The translations under genes were made by a program, and so were the position numbers. From Bog-756 sp963839925 (GTDB lineage: Bacteria; Actinomycetota; Acidimicrobiia; Acidimicrobiales; RAAP-2): a stretch of 64,000 bases of DNA. Shown here in pieces: positions 17,213 to 24,888 of the stretch. The notes beneath the pieces are model-generated. The model saw only the letters and a program-made list of their open reading frames with translations, was not told the DNA's origin and did no database searches. The stretch covers positions 124,001 to 188,000 of the forward strand of contig CAWIWV010000002.1 in assembly GCA_963839925.1 (NCBI GenBank), written 5' to 3'. Position 1 is the first letter of the stretch. Each line of letters begins with the position of its first letter.

Positions 17213-17656
17213 ATGCCGGAGATCCCCGCCGACCTGTCCAAGGCGGTCAAGGATGTCGCCGCCGTCGCCAAGGACGCCACCTACGTGGTCATCGGCGCTG
17301 CTGTCCTCGGATTCCAGCGCGCTCAGGTGCGCCGCCAGGAGCTTTCCAAGCTGCTCGCCGATCCCAAGTCGAGCCTCGAGCAGGGTGTCACCACGGTGCA
17401 CCAAGGCGTCACCACGGTCCAGAAGGGCGTGACCACGGTTCGCTCCGACCTCAGCACCGCCCTGGAGGGCTTGGACTCGACCGTCGTCAACCTTGCCGAC
17501 CGCTTGGAAGAGCTCATCGAGCGACTGGAGCATGCCGTCGCACCGCTGGAGGACAAGCTCCCCGCCCAAGCCCGTGATCTGGCCAAGCAGGCCCATGTTC
17601 AGGCGCGAGGAGCCCGTACCCAGCTGCGGTCGAAGATCCCGACGGTCGCGGCCTGA
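17213..17656 (+). CDS. Small helical protein with VTTV heptad repeats, unknown function
   Basis: I do not recognise this 147-aa protein. It begins MPEIPADLSKAVKDVAAVAKDATYVVIGAAVLGFQ, whose middle (about residues 22-36) is hydrophobic enough to touch membrane or lipid. The basic stretch QRAQVRRQELSKLL follows. Three 7-residue repeats, VTTVHQG, VTTVQKG and VTTVRSD, come next near residues 59-79, then long amphipathic helices likely to form a coiled coil (VVNLADRLEELIERLEHAV). The tail is rich in Gln, Ala, Arg and Lys. The layout resembles phasins, apolipoprotein-like and other surface-coating helical proteins, but this is a structural analogy only. I chose the ATG at 17213 because AAGGAG lies 6 nt upstream; the ATG at 17192 lacks one. 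It stands alone behind a strong promoter, suggesting abundant expression. Confidence 0.75.
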   Translation: MPEIPADLSKAVKDVAAVAKDATYVVIGAAVLGFQRAQVRRQELSKLLADPKSSLEQGVTTVHQGVTTVQKGVTTVRSDLSTALEGLDSTVVNLADRLEELIERLEHAVAPLEDKLPAQARDLAKQAHVQARGARTQLRSKIPTVAA

Positions 17657-17684
17657 TCAGAAGGTCGAACCTCCCGGCGTCGGA

Positions 17685-18593
17685 TCACCCGGCGTCGGTG
17701 AGGTGCTCGTCCCAGTAGGCGAGCACATCGGTCAGGGTCTGTTCGAGCGGGATCTCGGGCTTCCATCCTGTTGCGGAAGCCAACCGACCCGGGTCGCCCC
17801 GCAACACGGGGACGTCCACCGGCCGCACCAATGAGGGATCGGTCTCGAGTTCGAGTTCGGTGCCGGCCAGGTCGATGAGAAGGTCGGCGATATGGGCGAT
17901 CGAGACATCCCGCCCCGAGCAGACGTTGTAGGTCGCGCCCGGCTCCCCTGATTCGATGAGCAGGCGGTACGCGCGCACCACGTCACGCACATCGGTGAAG
18001 TCACGTCTGGGCGACAGGTTCCCGACCGGGATGGTCGACACCCCTCGGCGACCGGCGTCCACGATCCGTCGGGCCAACGCAGACACCGCGAACTGTGGGG
18101 ACTGCCCCGGCCCGATGTGGTTGAAGGGTCGCACGGTGATGACCTGCTGTTCGTTGCCGAGGAACGCCTGGGTGACGACCGCTTCGGCAGCCAACTTGCT
18201 TGCCGCATACGGGGACAGCGGCGCGGTGGGCGACGCCTCGGTCAGTGGAAGAACCCCGGGGTCGGTGATGGCTCCGTAGACCTCGGCCGAGCTGGTGACC
18301 AGAATCCGTGGATCGGTCCCGCACTGTCGCGCTGCGGCGAGCAACGCGGCGGTCCCGAGCACGTTGACCTCGAGCACGCTCAAGGGGTCGTGCCACGAAT
18401 CCCCGACGTGGGCGAGCGCTGCCAGGTGATAGATGGCGTCGGGGCGAGCAGCCGAGAGCGCGACCAGCAACGCGGCGGGATCGGTCACGTCGACTTCCTT
18501 GTCGATCGAAACGACCTCGTCGCCATGTTCGCGGAGATGCCCGGCCAGCCAGGTGCCGACGAAGCCGCTGCCACCGGTGATGAGGGAGCGCAC
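17685..18593 (-). CDS. rmd: GDP-6-deoxy-D-mannose reductase-like NAD-dependent epimerase/dehydratase
   Basis: This 302-aa extended short-chain dehydrogenase most resembles Rmd, which reduces GDP-4-keto-6-deoxy-D-mannose to GDP-D-rhamnose. The Rossmann motif GGSGFVG is at residues 7-13, and the catalytic SS with YAASK (Tyr129, Lys133) is in place. The stretches RPFNHIGPGQSPQFAVSALA, RRDFTDVRDVVRAY and DPSLVRPVDVPVLRGDPGRL are the blocks I associate with Rmd/GMD relatives. The partner dehydratase (gmd) is not in the window. Three GT4 genes follow upstream on the same strand, so the product sugar is probably used in the same glycan. A UDP-sugar epimerase is the alternative. Confidence 0.75.
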   Translation of the reverse strand: MRSLITGGSGFVGTWLAGHLREHGDEVVSIDKEVDVTDPAALLVALSAARPDAIYHLAALAHVGDSWHDPLSVLEVNVLGTAALLAAARQCGTDPRILVTSSAEVYGAITDPGVLPLTEASPTAPLSPYAASKLAAEAVVTQAFLGNEQQVITVRPFNHIGPGQSPQFAVSALARRIVDAGRRGVSTIPVGNLSPRRDFTDVRDVVRAYRLLIESGEPGATYNVCSGRDVSIAHIADLLIDLAGTELELETDPSLVRPVDVPVLRGDPGRLASATGWKPEIPLEQTLTDVLAYWDEHLTDAG

Positions 18594-18620
18594 GACGGGT
18601 CACCCTACCGGCTGGGGCGG

Positions 18621-19799
18621 TTACCGGGCGAGGTGTGGCGAGTGCCCGGCGGCATACCGGTAGGCCGCCACGTGCCGGGAAGCGCTCTCGGCCCACGAAT
18701 GACGCTCCACGATGCGCAATCCCCGCTGGCGGCGCTCCTCCACGAGCGCTGATCGGTCGCGACCAACGGTCAGCACCTGGTCCAGCGCGTCGGCCAGACC
18801 GGCGCCGTCGCCCGGCCGGATCAGCAACGCCGCGTCCCCTGCGACTTCTTCCATCGCGGTTCCCGCAGTGGTGATCAACGGAGTGCCGCATGCCAGCGCC
18901 TCCAGGGCGGGAAGCCCGAATCCCTCGTAGAGGGCCGGATAGACCGTGCCGACTGACGAGCGCAGCAAGGCGGGCACCGTGTCGTCGGACACGTAGCCGG
19001 TCCTCACGATCCGGTCCGCTGCCGGTGACGATCCGATCGCCCGGTCGACCGCTTGCGAGCCCCATCCCACCCCCCCGGCCAACACCAGCAGGACGTCGGG
19101 GTGCCGGCCGGCGATCCGGGAGAACGCCTCGACCAGTTGCGGCACGTTCTTGCGCGGCTCGATCGTGCCGACGAACACCAGAAAAGGTCGGCCACCGACC
19201 AGACGGTCGTCGAGGGCGGCGACGCGCTCCGCGTCCGAGCCCGGAACGGGATCGTCGGGCCGGAACCGTCGAGTGTCGACTCCATGGGGTGCGACGAACA
19301 CTTCGGCGTCGACCCTGCACCACCGTCCCAGCTGCTCGGCGGTCACCCGGCTGGGGCACACCAGCGCTGCCGCTCGACGGGCAGCCACCTTGATGGCCCG
19401 GCGAAACAGAAGGACCTTCGAGCGTTCGTGCCAACCCGGTTCCTCGAAGAAGCTCAGATCGTGGATGGTGACCACGACCGGGACCGAGGAATGTTCGGGC
19501 ATCGTGTAGTGAGGACCGTGGTGCACGGTGATCGAGTGACTCGACAGCACCCGCGGGAGCACGACCTGTTCCCACGCCAACCGCAGCGGGCGAGGGCTCG
19601 GGGCGACGGCATCGACCTCGATGCTCGGGGAGAGTGCACGCCAACGGGTGGAGTCCGACCTGCGGCTGAGCGCCACCAGGTCGAGGTCGGATCGCGCGGC
19701 CAGTGCCTCGGCGAGCTCCATCGTGTACTGGCCCGCACCCACCGGGTTCGACGGCACCGCCGTCACATCCAGCGAGACCCGGAGGATCGGCTCAGCCAC
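18621..19799 (-). CDS. GT4-family glycosyltransferase (intact copy)
   Basis: This retaining glycosyltransferase of the GT-B fold has about 392 aa. The N-terminal acceptor domain begins LRVSLDVTAVPSNPVGAGQYTMELAEAL, and VVTIHDLSFFEEPGW matches the mannosyltransferase-like GT4 group. The C-terminal donor domain has VFVGTIEPRKNVPQLVEAF and the E-x7-E motif YEGFGLPALEALACGTP. I prefer the GTG at 19799 (protein VAEPILRV...) over the upstream ATG at 19853, because residues from 19853 lie in an unrelated frame of the preceding gene. With that start the genes overlap by 8 bases. It is the third of three tandem GT4 paralogues and the only one with an unbroken frame. The donor is probably a GDP- or UDP-hexose; the acceptor is unknown. 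Confidence 0.85.
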   Translation of the reverse strand: MAEPILRVSLDVTAVPSNPVGAGQYTMELAEALAARSDLDLVALSRRSDSTRWRALSPSIEVDAVAPSPRPLRLAWEQVVLPRVLSSHSITVHHGPHYTMPEHSSVPVVVTIHDLSFFEEPGWHERSKVLLFRRAIKVAARRAAALVCPSRVTAEQLGRWCRVDAEVFVAPHGVDTRRFRPDDPVPGSDAERVAALDDRLVGGRPFLVFVGTIEPRKNVPQLVEAFSRIAGRHPDVLLVLAGGVGWGSQAVDRAIGSSPAADRIVRTGYVSDDTVPALLRSSVGTVYPALYEGFGLPALEALACGTPLITTAGTAMEEVAGDAALLIRPGDGAGLADALDQVLTVGRDRSALVEERRQRGLRIVERHSWAESASRHVAAYRYAAGHSPHLAR

Positions 19800-20944
19800 G
19801 GACCGGCCGACGAGCTGACTCCAGCGCGAGCTTCCACACCGCCACGTGCTCACGGGCGATCCGATCCCACCGGAGCTCGGTCGAACGCTGCAATCCGAGG
19901 GCCTGGAGACGCGACCGCAGTCCTTCGTCGGTCGCGGCCGACAAGATCCCCTGGGCGATCGAATCGGTGTCCATCGGGTCGACTTCGAGGGCTGACCCAG
20001 CCGTACTCGGAAGGGGGCTCGCCACCACCGGGGTGCCCTGGGTCATCGCCTCGACGGGAGGAATGCCGAACCCCTCGACGAGGGGGACGTAGACGAGCAG
20101 CCGAGCCATGGCGTAGAGCGCGGACAGCTCGGATGCCGAGACCGGTCCGGCGAGGATGACCCCTGCCACCGGCTTGAGCTTTTCTCCCCATCCACTCGGG
20201 CCGACCAGCACCAGCGGCCAGGGTTCGGGCAACGACGTTCCGAATCTGTCGATAGGCCTCGACGAGCCGCGCCTGGTTCTTCCGTGGCTCGAGTGTGCCC
20301 ACGCTCAACAGGAACGGGCCTTCGGCGCCCAAACGGGAGAGATGGGACGCCGCCTCGTCGAGGTCGGGGGGAGGCAGATGGTTGGAACCCATCGGGATCA
20401 CCGCGATCGCCTCGGACGGCGCACCGGCGTCTGCGAGTTCGTCAGCCGTGATCTGGGCCGGCACGACGAACCGGTCTGCACGGTCCATCGCACGACGCAG
20501 TGCCGCTTCGTGCCAGGCCCGCCCGTGCGAGGGGAAGGCATCCGGTATCCGGCGCCAGAGCAGATCGTGCACGGTCACCACCATCGCCGACGATCCCGGC
20601 TCGGGCGTGGACAGGGAGGTTGCGTGGATCACGTCGAAGCCGGTCGGGGCACGCACGATCCCGTAGTCCCACGCCTTGGTCAGAACCCGACCGGGCAAGC
20701 GCGAGGAGTGAAGCGGATAGCCCAAGGAGGACAGGGGGTCGACGGCAGCAGACCGCGAGCCGGGTGCTCTGCCCGCCACGAGCTCGATGATCGGTCGATC
20801 GTCCGGAGTGCGCGTGCGTGCGACGTCGGCCGGCGCCTGCTCGTCGGCCAGGGCGCGGAATCCCTGGAGCAGGCCTCGGATGTAGGTCCCGATCCCTCCG
20901 GGGGGCGTCCTCCGGAGCTGGTCGGCGGTCACCAACGTGCGCAC
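19792..20944 (-). CDS. GT4-family glycosyltransferase, frameshifted as sequenced
   Basis: The gene starts at the GTG at 20944, 5 nt after a good GAGGAGGGA site, as VRTLVTADQLRRTPPGGIGTYIRGLLQGF. It runs in one frame through FLLSVGTLEPRKNQARLVEAYRQIRN. The donor half, SLPEPWPLVLVGPSGWG through YVPLVEGFGIPPVEAMTQGTP to the stop at 19792, lies in another frame. The change falls at about 20230-20245 (minus strand AACGTCGTTGCCC), where one base too many or too few explains both halves. Joined, they make a normal GT4 of about 380 aa with its E-x7-E motif. No long homopolymer lies at the break. Either the gene is broken or the sequence has an error. Type is given as CDS because the rest is well conserved. 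Confidence 0.72.
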
Positions 20945-20955
20945 GACGTCCCTCC

Positions 20956-22177
20956 TCAGCCGCGACCGTCGGTCGAGCCGCCACGAGCGCTCGGCAGATG
21001 ATGGGTCGACCCGGCGGCATCGGCGGCGGCATCGGCGTAGAGCCGGGCAAGGCCCTCCGCGGATCGTGTCCAGGTGAAGTGGTCGCTCCTCTCGTCCGCG
21101 CTGCACCATCTCGTCGACGTCCGGTCCGCCGTCCAACACCGAGGAGATCGACTCGGCCAGTCGGTCGGCATCGCCGGGTTCGCTCAACAGGGCCGCATCC
21201 CCGACCACTTCCGGAATCGCTCCGGCAGCGGTGGCCACGACCGGAACCCCGGCAGCCATCGCCTGGAGTGGCGGGAATCCGAACCCCTCGTAGAGGGAGG
21301 GATAGGCCAGCACCGAAGCGTTCCGGAACGCGCCGGCCAGATCCCGTCCGCTCAGGTAGCCGACTCGGAGGACCTTCGAACGGGACGGTGACCCCTCGAC
21401 CGCCGCCCGGTAGCGGTCGGCGCCCCAGCCCTCACTGCCGACGATCACCAACGCCACGTCCGGATGCACCGCGGACACCGCACCGAAGGCCGAGATCAGC
21501 AGGGGGTAGTCCTTGCGGGGCTCGATGGTGCCTACGGCCACCACGTAACGACGGCACCCGTCGGGCAGGGTGAACGGGGACGGCGCATCCAGGTGTCCGA
21601 CCTCCAGGACCGGTACCCCGTGATGAATGGCACGGACTCGATCAGGATCAACGCCCATCTCGGCGATCACCTGCTCCGCGACGAACCGGCTGGGTGTGTG
21701 GACCCAGGCTCCCTCCCCGACCGCCCTGCGGATGAGCTCGGGGTAGGCAAGCGTCGGAGGGTCGCACAGCTCCGGGTACAACAGCACGGTCAGATCGTGC
21801 ACCGTCATCACCCGCGCCGCCCGATCGGTCGGAGGCACGACGAAGTTGGTGCCGTGCACGACGTCGTGACGACCGATGAACCACTCGACCGGCGGCCGCG
21901 AGAATCGTCTCCACGACCAGTGCAGCGGCCGGGCCGGCATCGCCCGCTGTCGAGTCGACACACCTGCCGGCACCAGCTGCTCGATCCCATGGCGTCGACG
22001 CCAGCTGACGGCAAACCCGGCGACGTCGAGCTGCGGGAGGGAAGCGAGGCCGTTGAGCGCGCCGGCACAGAACACCCCGACTCCGGTGGGGAGGCCGAGC
22101 AGCGGCGTCGCATCGAGCCCGACCGACAGCCGGTCCCCGTCGGACCTCGCTGAACCCTCCGGCGACACGCCGGACAT
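20956..22177 (-). CDS. GT4-family glycosyltransferase, frameshifted near its 3' end as sequenced
   Basis: From the ATG at 22177 the frame reads MSGVSPEGSARSDGDRLSVG, then VMTVHDLTVLLYPEL, VAVGTIEPRKDYPLLISAFG and the donor motif YEGFGFPPLQAMAAGVP, to DEMVQRGREE near 21095. The natural C-terminal helix, RSDHFTWTRSAEGLARLYADA, lies in another frame and ends at the TGA at 20956. The break is at about 21085-21100, around GACGAGAGGAGCGACC on the minus strand, and needs one extra or two missing bases. In the uncorrected frame the ORF runs on into the next GT4 gene, producing a false 843-codon fusion. The upstream part of that long ORF lies antisense to cofD and is not part of this gene. Only the last 45 residues are affected. 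Confidence 0.72.
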
Positions 22178-22259
22178 GCTGCACACGCAGGCGAGCCTTG
22201 CACACCGGCACAGGCACGTCGGGCACAGCCGACCTGGCGGATGCACTCCGGCGGACCGG

Positions 22260-22265
22260 TAGGGT
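22260..22265 (+). promoter_or_regulatory. Candidate -10 box for leaderless cofD transcript
   Basis: TAGGGT is followed by six bases and then the ATG of cofD at 22272. There is no ribosome site in the gap. A convincing -35 is not visible. Confidence 0.4.
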
Positions 22266-22271
22266 TGCTCG

Positions 22272-23198
22272 ATGATCGCAGCGCTTTCCGGCGGGGTCGG
22301 AGCCGCCCGGCTGCTCCGGGGCATGGTCGAGGTCGTACCTCCTTCGGAGATCACCGCCGTCGTCAACACCGCCGACGACACCGTCCTGCACGGGCTTCAC
22401 GTGTCGCCGGACATCGACACGGTGATCTACACACTCGCCGGTGCGATCAATCCGGAGACGGGGTGGGGACTCGCGGGCGACACCTGGACGGTGATGGAGT
22501 CCCTGGCCCACCTCGGTGGGATCACCTGGTTCAATCTCGGCGACCGGGACCTGGGGACGCATCTGTATCGCACCCAGCGCCTTGCCGAAGGCGTTTCCCT
22601 CGGTCAGGTCACCGGCGAGCTCGCCCAGGCCTGGGGCGTGGAGGTCACGATCCTTCCGGTGACCGATGAGCCGCTGCGGACCCGCCTCCAGTTGGCGAGC
22701 GGACCCGAGGTCGGCTTCCAAGAGTATTTCGTTCGCCTCCGCCACGACGTGCCGGTGACCGCGGTCCGTTTCGACGGCGCCGGCGATGCTCGCCCCGGAC
22801 CCGGAGTGCTGGACGCTCTCGAAGCGGCCGACGTGATCGTGGTCTGCCCTTCAAACCCGGTCGTCTCGATCGACCCCTTGTTGGCGGTCCCCGGGGTGCT
22901 CGATCAACTCTCGCTCCGACGGGATCGGACCGTCGCGGTGTCGCCGATCATCGCGGGTGCCGCGCTCAAGGGACCGGCCGACCGGCTGCTCCACGAGATG
23001 GGATTCGAGTCGTCGGTTGTCGGCGTCGCCAAGTGGTACGCCTCGTGGGTCGGCACGTTGGTGATCGACGAGGCGGACGCCGACCTGGCAGCCGAGGTGG
23101 AAGCACTTGGGGTCCGCAGTGTCGTCACCCCGACCGTCATGTCCAGTGTGGAGGTGGCCGCCCGACTGTCCCGCACCGTTCTCGATGCCGTCGAGTAA
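22272..23198 (+). CDS. cofD: 2-phospho-L-lactate (or phosphoenolpyruvate) transferase of F420 synthesis
   Basis: The enzyme joins a phosphorylated C3 acid from the guanylylated donor to Fo, giving F420-0 or its dehydro form. In actinobacteria it is called FbiA and uses phosphoenolpyruvate. The 308 aa begin MIAALSGGVGAARLLRGM, the CofD nucleotide-binding motif (residues 7-15). They continue with AVVNTADDTVLHGLHVSPDIDTVIY, WFNLGDRDLGTHLYRT near residues 90-105 and VVCPSNPVVSIDPLLAVPG near 195-213, all family blocks. The next gene, cofE, starts inside its last codons. Order cofD-cofE is conserved from mycobacteria (fbiA-fbiB). Confidence 0.94.
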   Translation: MIAALSGGVGAARLLRGMVEVVPPSEITAVVNTADDTVLHGLHVSPDIDTVIYTLAGAINPETGWGLAGDTWTVMESLAHLGGITWFNLGDRDLGTHLYRTQRLAEGVSLGQVTGELAQAWGVEVTILPVTDEPLRTRLQLASGPEVGFQEYFVRLRHDVPVTAVRFDGAGDARPGPGVLDALEAADVIVVCPSNPVVSIDPLLAVPGVLDQLSLRRDRTVAVSPIIAGAALKGPADRLLHEMGFESSVVGVAKWYASWVGTLVIDEADADLAAEVEALGVRSVVTPTVMSSVEVAARLSRTVLDAVE

Positions 23199-23964
23199 CC
23201 CGTCGGGTGGGGAGGTCGCCCCGTCGGAGGTTCCTGCGAGCCTGGCCGTCTATCCGGTCACCGGAATCGGGGAGGTGCATCCCGGCGACGATCTCTGCGA
23301 CATCCTCGCCGAAGCAATCACCGCGGATCCCCCCGGCAGGAAGGTGGTGCCGGGGGGGCTCCGAGACGGCGACGTGCTCGTCGTCACCCAAAAGGTCGTC
23401 TCCAAGGCCGAGGGGCGGCTGGTCGCGATCGGCGACGACCCCGATGCAAAACGCAGGGTGGTCGAGAGTGAGGCGGTCCGTATCGTGCGGCGCCGTGGCG
23501 ACCTGGTGATCACCGAGACTCGCCACGGGTTCGTCTGCGCCAACTCCGGCGTCGACCTTTCGAACGTCGAGCTCGGGACCGCGGCGTTGCTGCCGATCGA
23601 TCCCGACCGGTCGGCGCGGAAGATTCGAGAGGGGCTCCTGCACCGGCACCAGGTGTCGGTCGGGGTGATCGTCTCCGACACGTTCGGACGAGCCTGGCGT
23701 CGAGGGGTCACTGACATTGCCATCGGCATCGCGGGCATCGCCGGCATCGTCGACCTCCGCGGGACGACGGACGCGAACGGCCGCGTCCTCGATGTCACCG
23801 AAATCTGTGTCGCCGACGAGATTGCCGCTGCAGCAGAACTGGTGATGGGAAAGGATCGCGCCGTCCCCGCTGCGGTCGTACGCGGGATCGATCCCCGATG
23901 GTTCCGCTCGGCCTCGGTGGCCACCGAGATCGTCAGACCGCCGGACGAGGATCTGTTCCGCTGA
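23185..23964 (+). CDS. cofE: Coenzyme F420:L-glutamate ligase, single-domain form
   Basis: The enzyme adds gamma-linked glutamates to F420-0, completing the cofactor. About 259 aa begin at the ATG at 23185, which overlaps the cofD stop by 14 bases; open frame further upstream is not conserved in style. Family blocks are DGDVLVVTQKVVSKAEGR, ETRHGFVCANSGVDLSNVE, SVGVIVSDTFGRAWRRGVTDIAIGIAG and ADEIAAAAELVMGKDR. It lacks the C-terminal nitroreductase domain that mycobacterial FbiB carries for reducing dehydro-F420-0. A separate enzyme would be needed if the PEP route is used here; the stand-alone nitroreductase at 43690 is a speculative candidate. Confidence 0.92.
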   Translation: MPSSNPSGGEVAPSEVPASLAVYPVTGIGEVHPGDDLCDILAEAITADPPGRKVVPGGLRDGDVLVVTQKVVSKAEGRLVAIGDDPDAKRRVVESEAVRIVRRRGDLVITETRHGFVCANSGVDLSNVELGTAALLPIDPDRSARKIREGLLHRHQVSVGVIVSDTFGRAWRRGVTDIAIGIAGIAGIVDLRGTTDANGRVLDVTEICVADEIAAAAELVMGKDRAVPAAVVRGIDPRWFRSASVATEIVRPPDEDLFR

Positions 23965-23996
23965 TCAGCCGGCCGTCGTCGGGCCATGGGTGCGGA

Positions 23997-24347
23997 TCAG
24001 TGACCACCAAGGAGACGACGAAGTTCCTCGAGTCGGTCAGGCACGATCTGCCACCACGTCCACTTGCCTCGTCGCTCGCCGACAATCAGCCCGGCGTCGG
24101 CGAGGATGCGCGTGTGGTGCGAGATGGTCGGCTGGCTCTTGCCGAGGGGGCCTTCCAGGGCGCAGCTACAGACTTCGCCTTCGGCGGCGACGATCGAGAG
24201 CAGACGGAGACGCACCGCATCTCCCAGCGCGGCCAGAACCGGGGCGGTTCGTTCGGCTTCACGCTTGGACAGTGGATCGTGGGTGAGCACCGTGCAGCAG
24301 AGTTGGTCGTTGCTCACAGTCTTGGCAGCCGGCACCAACCCTCCCAT
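23997..24347 (-). CDS. arsR: ArsR-family arsenite-responsive repressor
   Basis: This is a 116-aa winged-helix repressor that should release its operators when As(III) or Sb(III) binds. The DNA-recognition helix is SQPTISHHTRILADAGL (residues 71-87) and the wing is RRGKWTWWQI. Vicinal Cys17-Cys18 (QLCCTV) and EVCSCAL (Cys60, Cys62) match the Corynebacterium glutamicum type, where Cys15/Cys16 of one subunit and Cys55 of the other bind arsenite. The classical E. coli CVCDL site is of a different kind. The gene is divergent from arsI with two operator-like repeats in the 66-bp gap. It is convergent with cofE, 32 bp away. Confidence 0.92.
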   Translation of the reverse strand: MGGLVPAAKTVSNDQLCCTVLTHDPLSKREAERTAPVLAALGDAVRLRLLSIVAAEGEVCSCALEGPLGKSQPTISHHTRILADAGLIVGERRGKWTWWQIVPDRLEELRRLLGGH

Positions 24348-24361
24348 TGACAGATGTCGAT
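24346..24361. promoter_or_regulatory. ArsR operator, site 1
   Basis: The imperfect inverted repeat ATTGACAGATGTCGAT overlaps both the arsR start codon and the -35 of the arsI promoter. Its reverse complement matches site 2 at 14 of 16 positions. Binding here would repress arsR and block RNA polymerase at arsI. Confidence 0.7.
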
Positions 24362-24375
24362 ACGTCCACGATACT
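24347..24375 (+). promoter_or_regulatory. Promoter of arsI-aqpS-arsC
   Basis: A perfect -35 TTGACA at 24347-24352 is followed after exactly 17 bp by GATACT at 24370-24375. Transcription would start near 24382, the first base of operator site 2. Both elements are therefore covered or flanked by ArsR sites. Confidence 0.72.
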
Positions 24376-24381
24376 GATCAC

Positions 24382-24397
24382 ATCGACAATTGTCAAT
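24382..24397. promoter_or_regulatory. ArsR operator, site 2
   Basis: ATCGACAATTGTCAAT contains the perfect 10-bp palindrome GACAATTGTC and lies at the expected transcription start of arsI. The arsI ribosome site (AGGAGG) begins a few bases after it. Confidence 0.72.
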
Positions 24398-24413
24398 CTA
24401 TAGAGGAGGTCTC

Positions 24414-24881
24414 GTGTCCCGTGTCCAACTGGCCCTGAACGTCTCCGACATCGATGCGGCCATCGACTTCTACTCCAAGCTGTTCGCCTCGTCTCCGGCC
24501 AAGGTCCGTCCCGGCTACGCCAACTTCGTCGTCGCCGATCCACCCCTGAAGCTCGTCCTGATCGAGACGCCGCTGGGCCGGGGAAGCGGCATCGGTGGGG
24601 CCCTCAATCACCTGGGCGTGGAGGTGGAAAGCACCGAGGACGTCACCCGTGCCACAACTCGACTGTCTGGCGAGGGCCTTGCCACAACCGAGGAACAAGA
24701 GACGACCTGCTGCTACGCGGTTCAGGACAAGGTGTGGGTCGAGGACCCTGACTCCACCCCTTGGGAGTTGTACGCCGTCCTCGCGGATGCCCCGGCGGAC
24801 GCCGGGTCGTGTGGGGATGGAAGCAGTCTTTGTTGCGGCCTGCAGACCGAGGTCGCCGCCACGGCAACCTCCTGCCGCTGA
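24414..24881 (+). CDS. arsI: ArsI/CadI-type VOC dioxygenase (C-As lyase candidate)
   Basis: The 155-aa vicinal-oxygen-chelate protein belongs to the ArsI/CadI family; ArsI cleaves the carbon-arsenic bond of trivalent organoarsenicals such as methylarsenite. Expected metal ligands are visible at Gln5, His67 and Glu118 (in PWELY), and the substrate-binding vicinal cysteines at Cys99-Cys100 (ETTCCYAVQDKVWVEDP). The last 25 residues form an extra Cys-containing tail (SLCCGLQTEVAATATSCR). The GTG at 24414 has AGGAGG about 6 nt upstream and was preferred over the in-frame ATG at 24390, which lies in the operator. In some actinobacteria the related CadI responds to cadmium, so specificity is inferred from the arsR-aqpS-arsC context. 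aqpS begins 7 bp downstream. Confidence 0.86.
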   Translation: MSRVQLALNVSDIDAAIDFYSKLFASSPAKVRPGYANFVVADPPLKLVLIETPLGRGSGIGGALNHLGVEVESTEDVTRATTRLSGEGLATTEEQETTCCYAVQDKVWVEDPDSTPWELYAVLADAPADAGSCGDGSSLCCGLQTEVAATATSCR

Positions 24882-24888
24882 CACCGTC

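Noticed and set aside
18001..19644. 547-codon minus-strand ORF across the rmd and GT4 genes
   Set aside because: Out of frame with both conserved genes on the same strand and Arg/Gly/Pro-rich without motifs.
19850..22381. 843-codon double glycosyltransferase fusion protein
   Set aside because: The apparent fusion arises from a frameshift at the end of the first GT4 gene. The second gene has its own GTG and strong ribosome site, and the N-terminal 65 residues are antisense to cofD.
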